Part shown: in pieces, positions 59,009 through 64,000 of the stretch
Numbering within the stretch: the stretch's first letter is position 1
Layout: each line of letters opens with the position of its first letter
Assembly: GCA_038206395.1 (NCBI GenBank)
Contig: JBBRAX010000002.1
Coordinates: 226,818 to 290,817 of the forward strand
Direction of reading: 5' to 3'
Origin: JAGSPQ01 sp038206395
Lineage (GTDB): Bacteria > Myxococcota > Myxococcia > Myxococcales > Myxococcaceae
Length of the DNA: 64,000 bases
The notes under the pieces: generated by a model
What the model saw: the letters and a program-made list of their open reading frames with translations, nothing else
Database searches by the model: none
Told to the model about the DNA's origin: nothing
Translations under genes and position numbers: made by a program

Positions 59009-60088
59009 TCAAACCCGGATGAGCTGCGCGCCGTAGTGAACGTTGGCGCCTGCGGCGGCGATGCAGATGAGCGCGTCGCTGCCGAGCGCGATGGTGCCTT
59101 TGCGAACGTCTTCCGACAGCGCCACCAGCATTCCTGCCGCCGAGCTGTTGCCGTAGTGCTGCACGGTGCTGGCGATCTGTTCCTGGCGCAGGCCGCTGAG
59201 CGACGCGAAACGATCGAGCACGCGCTTGTTCGGCTGGTGCAGGTAGTAGCGCTTGACGTCGCTGAGCCGCTCGAGCTGCGCGCCGCCGACGCCTTCGAGG
59301 CAGGTGCGCATGTGAATCGGGTAGCCGGTGGCGACCGCGTACCCGTTGACGACGAACGCGAAGTCGACGGGCTTCGCGCCCGCGAAGAGGAAGGGCTCGT
59401 CGGCGCCACCGCCGCGGCGAAGCACCAGCGGCTCGTGCGCGTTGCCGGACATCGACTCGAGAATGCCCCCGGCCCCGGTGCCGCCGCGAAGGATGATCGC
59501 CCCGGCTCCGTCGCCGAAGACGTACATCGAGAGGAAGCCCGAGAGGCGCTTGCCTTCGTCGAGCTCGAGCTCGTCGGAATAGACGCGGCGATCGATGAAG
59601 GCCGAGGCGAAGTTGCTGGCGACGACGGCGACGGTGCCCATCGCCTGGCTGCTGACGAGCTTGTTGACGAGATCGAGGACGTAGGGCGTGCCGCCGCAGC
59701 CGTCGTTGATCATGAAGGCCATTGCACCCGGGCGAAGGCCGAGGCGACGGTGAAGCTCCATCGCGTCGTGGTTGAAGTCGGGCTGGTCGGGGGTGCAGGT
59801 GATGAGGAAGAGGGCGTCGAGCTCGCCAGGAGCGACGTTGCCCATCTTCAGCGCGTCGCGAAGCGCGAGCTCGGACATGTCGCAGTTGGACTTCGGGCCG
59901 GACGCGGGCCTCACCGACCGGCCGCGCTCGGAGTCCACCTCGCAAAGGAAGCGCCGTTCGAGGATGCCCGTCTTCTCGCGGATGAGGTCCGCGCTCCACC
60001 CAGGGATGGCCCGCGACATCGTCTCGTTGCTCACGACCTGGCCCGGGGTGAAGTCTCCGACGCCGACGACCTTGACCGCTGTTGCCAT
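59009..60088 (-). CDS. Beta-ketoacyl-ACP synthase III-like (KAS III/FabH-like) enzyme
   Basis: A 359-residue thiolase-fold protein from the ATG at 60088 with GGAGG upstream. The Cys-His-Asn triad is complete: Cys131 in INDGCGGTPYVLDL, His284 in YLHQPNKRVLDRF, and Asn314 in HYGNSSAAG. In FabH the Cys is within a helix start of the AACSGF type; here it is NDGCGG, so substrate choice may differ. KAS III enzymes load an acyl-CoA or condense with malonyl-ACP, and relatives also form esters or other C-C bonds. No acyl carrier protein or other fatty-acid genes are here, so this is more likely a specialised acyl condensation than housekeeping FabH. It heads a four-gene operon under a sigma-54-type promoter. 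Confidence 0.85.
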   Translation of the reverse strand: MATAVKVVGVGDFTPGQVVSNETMSRAIPGWSADLIREKTGILERRFLCEVDSERGRSVRPASGPKSNCDMSELALRDALKMGNVAPGELDALFLITCTPDQPDFNHDAMELHRRLGLRPGAMAFMINDGCGGTPYVLDLVNKLVSSQAMGTVAVVASNFASAFIDRRVYSDELELDEGKRLSGFLSMYVFGDGAGAIILRGGTGAGGILESMSGNAHEPLVLRRGGGADEPFLFAGAKPVDFAFVVNGYAVATGYPIHMRTCLEGVGGAQLERLSDVKRYYLHQPNKRVLDRFASLSGLRQEQIASTVQHYGNSSAAGMLVALSEDVRKGTIALGSDALICIAAAGANVHYGAQLIRV

Positions 60089-60114
60089 GAAGCCTCCGTT
60101 GAGCCGGGCCTCAC

Positions 60115-60130
60115 AGCAATTGCTCAACCA
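60115..60130 (-). promoter_or_regulatory. Sigma-54 (-24/-12) promoter for the KAS III operon
   Basis: On the minus strand the sequence is TGGTTGAGCAATTGCT. TGG and TTGCT are 8 bases apart, so GG-N10-GC is exact, the spacing needed by RpoN. Transcription would start near 60104, leaving about 15 bases that hold the GGAGG ribosome-binding site before the ATG at 60088. The divergent gene codes for a sigma-54 activator. Confidence 0.65.
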
Positions 60131-60172
60131 GCTCCAAGGGCTTGAATTTGTTTGGGGAGCAAGCCGAGTCAA

Positions 60173-60188
60173 ACTTCAATCTTGAAGT
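60173..60188. promoter_or_regulatory. Candidate upstream activating site 1 (inverted repeat)
   Basis: ACTTCAATCTTGAAGT is a perfect 7-bp inverted repeat with a 2-base centre. It lies about 77 bases upstream of the expected KAS III transcript start, a normal enhancer distance for a sigma-54 activator. Confidence 0.55.
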
Positions 60189-60240
60189 CCTTCAGAGGGC
60201 GCGGGAGGAGTGAGCGCTACTAATCGCTGTGACTATCGAT

Positions 60241-60256
60241 ACTTCACATTTGAAGC
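60241..60256. promoter_or_regulatory. Candidate upstream activating site 2 (inverted repeat)
   Basis: ACTTCACATTTGAAGC shares ACTTCA-N3-TTGAAG with site 1 and is centred 68 bases from it. It lies 21 bases before the ATG of the activator gene, so it could also serve self-regulation. Confidence 0.5.
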
Positions 60257-60276
60257 TACGATATTTCAGTTCCGGC

Positions 60277-61995
60277 ATGCGAAACGACACCATCGAGCGC
60301 AAATCGCTGTTCGTTCCGGTCATCTGCTCTCCGGAGCTGGATGGCTGTTGGTCGGTGAACGTGACGGAAGAAGGCATGGGGCTGGTGTCGCGGCCGAAGC
60401 GCGCGAGCGACGGGCCGACGGAAGGCGAGCAGGTGGACCTCGATTTCCCGCTGCCTTCGGGGGTGCGGATCAGGGTTCGCGGCGCAGTGCGGTGGCGGCA
60501 CGAGTCGGCGCTGGGTGTTCGGTTCGAGGTGTTCGAAGGCAACGGGCAGCTCGAGCTGCGCCGCTTCCTCGCCGAGCATCGGCTGCGCGTCGTGGTCGCC
60601 GGCGCTCCGCGGGGCCTCGAACGCGCGCTCGAGCTCGCCTTTCGCACCGACGTGCAGCTGCTGTTCAGCTCGGATCCGTCTGAAGTCGAAACGCTGCTCG
60701 AGCGAGGCGACGTCGCGGCGGTGTTGTTGTGCGGCGACGATGACTACCAGGCGGTGGCGCTGGCCCAGCTGATCGAGAGCGCCTCGCAGGCCGCGACGCT
60801 GCACCTCGGCCGCCCGCCCGAGTTGAAGCCGCGGGTGGTGTTCGCGGCGAAGGCGCAGCCGGAGCTGCTGGTCGAGCTCTTCAACTCGATCGCGGTGGTT
60901 CAAGCGCTGCCGCCGGACGCGCCGGTGACGCAGTTGCGAGACGCGGTGCTGGCAGCGTGCCGGGCGCACTCGGTGCGGCTGCAGCAGCAGCGCATGTCGG
61001 TGGAGCTCGAGCGCATCCTTCGCGATCGCGCGCGGCCGGTGTTGTCGTCGGGCGAAGGCGTCGAAGGCCCGGGCTTTACGAGCGCGCGGATGAAAGAGGT
61101 GATCGCGTCGGTGCGGCAGGTCGCTCCGTACAAGGTGACGGTGCTGCTGCAGGGCGAGACGGGCACGGGCAAGGAGGTGCTCGCGCAGCGGCTGCACGGG
61201 TTGTCGCCGCGAAGCCGGGCGCCGTTCGTGGTGCAGGACTGCGGAGCGCTGCCCGAGACGCTGCTCGACAGCGAGCTCTTCGGCCACGTGAAGGGCGCTT
61301 TCACCAGCGCGGTGGCGGATCATCCGGGGCTCTTCGTGCTCGCGGATGGCGGCACGATCTTCCTCGACGAGATCGAGAACACGACGCCGAACCTGCAGGC
61401 GAAGCTGTTGCGGGTGATCGAGACGGGCGACGTGCGGCCGGTGGGCGGTACGATGGTGAGAAAGGTCGACGTGCGGGTCATCACCGCGAGCAACAAGCCG
61501 CTGGGAGCGGAGGTCGCGGCGGGAAACTTCCGGGCCGACCTCTACTACCGGCTCAACACGTTCATGGTCGACGTGCCGCGGCTGAAAGATCGCAAGGACG
61601 ACGTGCTGCCGCTGGCGAGGTCTTTCATCGACGTCTTCAACCAGACGTTCGGCAAGTCGGCGCGGAACTTCACGAAGGAAGCGGAAGGGCTGCTGTTGGC
61701 GTGGGACTGGCCGGGCAATGTGCGCGAGCTGCGAAACGTGGTCGAGCGGGCAGTGCTGCTGTCGGCCCCGATGGAGTCCATCGAGCCCGCGCGCCTGCCC
61801 CCTGCCCTGCTGCAACAGCCCGCCGATTCGGGCGGCCGGTCATTTCGAGCGCAGCTGGCAGCGTTCGAGAAGGGGCTGATTCACGAGGCGCTGGGCCGCA
61901 ACGCAGGCGTGGTGCGCCGGGCTGCGGCCGAGCTGGAAGTCGACGCCGTCACCCTCGCCCGCCGGGCGCGAAAGTTGGGGCTGATCGCGCGCTAG
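60277..61995 (+). CDS. Sigma-54-dependent activator with PilZ-like and degenerate receiver domains
   Basis: A 572-residue enhancer-binding protein. ATG at 60277 is preferred since the AT-rich bases before it carry regulatory repeats; GTG at 60229 is an in-frame alternative. N-terminal about 1-95: a PilZ-like beta domain (LFVPVICSPELDGCWSVNVTEEGMGL, ALGVRFEVF). About 100-220: receiver-like fold (LRVVVAGAPRGLERALELAFRTD, VAAVLLCGDDDYQ) that lacks the usual phospho-Asp. AAA+ about 265-500: Walker A GETGTGKE, the loop GAFTSA (normally GAFTGA), Walker B GGTIFLDEIE, and WPGNVRELRNVVERA. A Fis-type helix-turn-helix lies at the end. It is divergent from the KAS III operon and very likely its activator. 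Confidence 0.88.
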   Translation: MRNDTIERKSLFVPVICSPELDGCWSVNVTEEGMGLVSRPKRASDGPTEGEQVDLDFPLPSGVRIRVRGAVRWRHESALGVRFEVFEGNGQLELRRFLAEHRLRVVVAGAPRGLERALELAFRTDVQLLFSSDPSEVETLLERGDVAAVLLCGDDDYQAVALAQLIESASQAATLHLGRPPELKPRVVFAAKAQPELLVELFNSIAVVQALPPDAPVTQLRDAVLAACRAHSVRLQQQRMSVELERILRDRARPVLSSGEGVEGPGFTSARMKEVIASVRQVAPYKVTVLLQGETGTGKEVLAQRLHGLSPRSRAPFVVQDCGALPETLLDSELFGHVKGAFTSAVADHPGLFVLADGGTIFLDEIENTTPNLQAKLLRVIETGDVRPVGGTMVRKVDVRVITASNKPLGAEVAAGNFRADLYYRLNTFMVDVPRLKDRKDDVLPLARSFIDVFNQTFGKSARNFTKEAEGLLLAWDWPGNVRELRNVVERAVLLSAPMESIEPARLPPALLQQPADSGGRSFRAQLAAFEKGLIHEALGRNAGVVRRAAAELEVDAVTLARRARKLGLIAR

Positions 61996-63560
61996 TTGAT
62001 GATGCCCTGGCAGCTGCAGGCGCCCATCGCTCCGCAAAGCGCGCTCGACGTGCTGTTGAGGCACGCGAGACCCGTGCAGCAGGCCGACTGCGCGGAGCAC
62101 GACTGGCCGAATGCCGAGCAGGTCGCCGGCTGGCAGGTGCCGCTGGTCGCTCCGCCGGCGACGAGACACGAGGTGCCCACACAGCAATCGGCGCTGGCGG
62201 TGCAGACGCCGCCGTTCGGCTGGCAGGCCACCTGCGGCGTGCACTTGCCAGCGGCGCAGATCTTCGAGCAGCACTCGGCCGAAGTGGCGCACGTGCCCGC
62301 ATCGTTCGCGGTGCAGGTGGTGCCCGCGTCGACCACCGGAAGCTGGCAGATGCCCTGGTTGCATTGACCCGCGCAGCACGCGTCGCCGGCCGCACACACC
62401 GAGCCCAGCGGCTTGCAGCTCGAGCCCGTGCAGCGCAGGCCACCGTCGGCGCCCGGCACGCACGGCAGGCCTCCGCAGCACTGGTCCTTGAACTGGCAGG
62501 AAGCGCCTTCGGCGATGCAGCACGGCGCCTTGCCGGTGAAGCCCGTCGGGCACATCGCGCTGCCGCCACCGAAGCAGCGTGGAATGCCGGAGCTGTCGAG
62601 CTTGCAGCTGGACATCATGCCGTCGCAGCAGTTCTGCGAGGCGTTGATCTTGCCGCCGTCCGGTAGCACCGGAGCGCCGCAGATGTTGCCGACACCGTTG
62701 CACGACTGGCCATTGTCGCAGCGCTTGGTGCCTGGGTCACACTGCACCGAGCCGTTGGGGTTCACGCCGCCGCCACAGCACGCGTTGTCGTCGACGCAAG
62801 ACGAGCCGGTGAGCCGGCAACCGCCCGCGGGCAGACAGACAGAGACGCCCGAGCCCGGGTTGAAGCAGATGCGCGAGCAACAGTTCGTGCCGCTGGTGCA
62901 GGGATTTCCTTCCTGGGTGCAGCCGCCACCGCCACCACCGGTGACCGAGAGGCACCGGCCGGCGCCGCCGTCTTGAACGCTGCAGGCGCTGCCGCAGCAC
63001 TGCGCGTTGTTGTTGCAGAGGTCGCCGTTGGGCTGGCAGTAGTAGGCCTTGGCGCAGACGCCGCCGATGCAGTTGGTCGAGCAGCAGTCGCTTCCATTTC
63101 CGCAGGCCTGGCCGAGCACGCGGCAGGATCCTCCGGCGAGCGCCTGACACGCTCCGGCCGTACAGGTCTGGGTGCAGCACTCCCCGCCGGTGGCGCAGGT
63201 CGCCCCGGTGTCCTTGCACGCCGAGCCGCACTTGCCCCCGACGCAGCTGTTGCTGCAGCACTGAACGTTCTGCGTGCACGCGGCCCCCTGCGTCGCGCAG
63301 AAGGTCGAGCCGGTACACACCGAGTTCGTGCAGGGTCCGTCGCAACACGACTTCGAGTCGATGCACGCCCGCCCAGCGAGCGAGCACGTGCCGCCATCGG
63401 GAAGGGTGCCGCCGCCGTCGGTGAAGACGAACCCATCACCGCCACCGGTGCCCCCGCTGCCTCCACCGCTGCCGCCGCCATCTACGAACGGGGTCGGGGT
63501 TCCACACTGACAGCCCGCGATCAGCAGGCAGGTGGTCGCGACAAGCAGGTGTTTCATCAT
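61992..63560 (-). CDS. Cysteine-rich repeat lipoprotein
   Basis: A 522-residue lipoprotein starting at the first of two adjacent ATGs (63560). The lipobox CLLIAGCQC (Cys17) is followed by a Gly/Ser-rich linker (about 25-55) and then about a dozen short modules of the form C-x6-C-x4-6-CC-x3-5-C-x4-5-C (for example GAACTQNVQCCSNSCVGGKC, DLCNNNAQCCGSACSVQDGG). This spacing is like disulfide knots (knottin-type). It is probably a rigid, stable surface protein. It ends by overlapping the convergent activator gene's stop (CTAG). No enzyme domain is present. Confidence 0.7.
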   Translation of the reverse strand: MMKHLLVATTCLLIAGCQCGTPTPFVDGGGSGGGSGGTGGGDGFVFTDGGGTLPDGGTCSLAGRACIDSKSCCDGPCTNSVCTGSTFCATQGAACTQNVQCCSNSCVGGKCGSACKDTGATCATGGECCTQTCTAGACQALAGGSCRVLGQACGNGSDCCSTNCIGGVCAKAYYCQPNGDLCNNNAQCCGSACSVQDGGAGRCLSVTGGGGGGCTQEGNPCTSGTNCCSRICFNPGSGVSVCLPAGGCRLTGSSCVDDNACCGGGVNPNGSVQCDPGTKRCDNGQSCNGVGNICGAPVLPDGGKINASQNCCDGMMSSCKLDSSGIPRCFGGGSAMCPTGFTGKAPCCIAEGASCQFKDQCCGGLPCVPGADGGLRCTGSSCKPLGSVCAAGDACCAGQCNQGICQLPVVDAGTTCTANDAGTCATSAECCSKICAAGKCTPQVACQPNGGVCTASADCCVGTSCLVAGGATSGTCQPATCSAFGQSCSAQSACCTGLACLNSTSSALCGAMGACSCQGIIN

Positions 63561-64000
63561 TGAGGAGCTCCCCCAGCGTGGTGGACCGTCGACGGTACCT
63601 CGGCCCGAAGAGGGAAAGTATCGCCCACCCTTCGCCCGCGCGTTGACATCATTCCAGAGGGCACGTAAACCCCGCCCGAACTCGGGAAGTGGCTCAGCCT
63701 GGTAGAGCACTTGGTTCGGGACCAAGGGGTCGCAGGTTCAAATCCTGTCTTCCCGACAGTTTGAAGGCCCGGATGTTGTTGGGGAAACCCTTCGGCATCC
63801 GGGCCTTCGTTTTTGGGGCTCCCAGGGTTTAGGAGCAAGGTAGGAGCAAGCGGAACAGGATCTGGCTCAGCGGAGGCCTCCTGCTCCGCCGGCTTGGTCT
63901 GCTGAGCTGGCGTCCGGCCCAGGCCGAGCGAGAGCCGGTTCACTCCACGGCGGATGTCTTCCACGTCGAGGTGACCGTCGGTCTCGGTCGTCGGCGCCGG
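63557..64000 (-). CDS. Tyrosine integrase C-terminal end (partial), reading through tRNA-Pro
   Basis: A leftward frame open from 64000 down to a stop at 63557. The first visible residues (GHLDVEDIRRGVNRLSLG) resemble the last helix region of tyrosine recombinases, after the catalytic Tyr, which lies outside the window. After a Pro/Gln/Ala-rich tail (APTLLLNPGSP) the frame runs antisense through the tRNA-Pro gene (TGFEPATPWSRTKC) to a stop that overlaps the lipoprotein start. This is what an integrase gene looks like beside its attachment site in a tRNA 3' end. Translation past about 63830 is doubtful; the true end of the protein cannot be decided here. Confidence 0.45.
   Translation of the reverse strand, partial: PAPTTETDGHLDVEDIRRGVNRLSLGLGRTPAQQTKPAEQEASAEPDPVPLAPTLLLNPGSPKNEGPDAEGFPQQHPGLQTVGKTGFEPATPWSRTKCSTRLSHFPSSGGVYVPSGMMSTRGRRVGDTFPLRAEVPSTVHHAGGAPQ
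63683..63756 (+). tRNA. tRNA-Pro, anticodon CGG
   Basis: A 74-base cloverleaf. Acceptor stem CGGGAAG/CTTCCCG (C1-G72, as in bacterial tRNA-Pro), D arm GCTC/GAGC, anticodon stem CTTGG/CCAAG with loop TTCGGGA giving anticodon CGG (reads CCG), variable GGGTC, and T arm GCAGG/CCTGT with loop TTCAAAT. CCA is not encoded (the gene continues ACAG). Strong match to bacterial tRNA-Pro(CGG). Confidence 0.97.
63763..63814 (+). terminator. Rho-independent terminator of tRNA-Pro
   Basis: GAAGGCCCGGATG at 63763-63775 is perfectly complementary to CATCCGGGCCTTC at 63796-63808, a 13-bp stem with a 20-base loop, followed by GTTTTT. It lies 6 bases after the tRNA end. Confidence 0.85.
63831..63850. repeat. 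Short direct repeat near the tRNA (AGGAGCAAG twice)
   Basis: AGGAGCAAG occurs at 63831-63839 and 63842-63850, 11 bases apart. It is close to the presumed integrase end and could be an arm-type recombinase site, or just a Leu/Ala/Pro codon repeat in the integrase tail. Confidence 0.4.

Noticed and set aside
59009..60088. Housekeeping fabH
   Set aside because: No other fatty-acid genes are present, the active-site Cys context is unusual (NDGCGG), and the promoter is of sigma-54 type.

Overview
The window is GC-rich, densely coded DNA, most likely from a member of the Myxococcota (Deltaproteobacteria sensu lato). This is inferred from a MYXO-CTERM-like sorting tail (14376-15848), a protein of the Myxococcus paralogous family DUF2378/TIGR02265 (58326-58994), lipoproteins with Asp-Ala-Gly/Pro linkers, a Ser/Thr kinase-WD40 protein, PilZ proteins and a bacterial enhancer-binding protein. 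Genes often overlap by 1-4 bases, GTG and TTG starts are common, and convergent genes often overlap at their 3' ends.

Left part (1-13710). A partial secreted protein faces away from a two-gene STAS-like/AhpD-like unit, followed by an outer-membrane beta-barrel. Then comes the most unusual region, 3036-13710. It has nine genes with almost no spacing: four ATP-grasp ligases (three of them paralogous), a serine-peptidase-S51/cyanophycinase-like protein, two esterase-D/enterochelin-esterase-like hydrolases, a GCS2 (glutamate-cysteine ligase family) protein fused to a CBS pair, and an N-formylglutamate-amidohydrolase-like protein. The content suggests synthesis and turnover of a small amide-linked compound. 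I know of no described pathway with this gene set.

Middle part (13715-36210). This holds an 8-bp minisatellite, a MYXO-CTERM beta-helix protein, three glycosyltransferase-related genes with a PilZ protein, an esterase lipoprotein, a kinase-WD40 sensor, a VWA protein, GTP-dependent PEP carboxykinase, an ECF42-type sigma factor with its DGPF partner, a metallophosphoesterase, the oxidative pentose-phosphate operon (gnd-zwf-pgl), and a TPR protein paired with a substrate-binding lipoprotein.

Right-middle part (36308-50192). An aldehyde dehydrogenase-DNA alkylation repair pair diverges from a FadR/GntR regulator-hypothetical-GMC oxidoreductase operon. A perfect 19-bp palindrome lies between them and touches the regulator's start codon. 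After this come a GH31 glycosidase, a small lipoprotein, a diacylglycerol-kinase-family protein, SurE (whose 3' end is antisense to treZ) and the trehalose operon treY-treZ.

Right part (50352-64000). An outer-membrane protein plus very large zinc-metalloprotease lipoprotein operon is followed by a frameshifted small gene, a GAF-GAF histidine kinase, and a four-gene operon headed by a KAS III-like enzyme. That operon has a good -24/-12 (sigma-54) promoter and two matching inverted repeats upstream, and its likely activator is encoded divergently. A cysteine-rich lipoprotein follows. The window ends at a tRNA-Pro(CGG) gene with its terminator and what looks like the 3' end of a tyrosine integrase reading into the tRNA, probably the edge of an integrated element lying to the right.

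Two start-signal classes appear. Some genes have a G-rich Shine-Dalgarno. Others have a -10-like TA-box ending only 6-8 bases before the start codon, as expected for leaderless transcripts.
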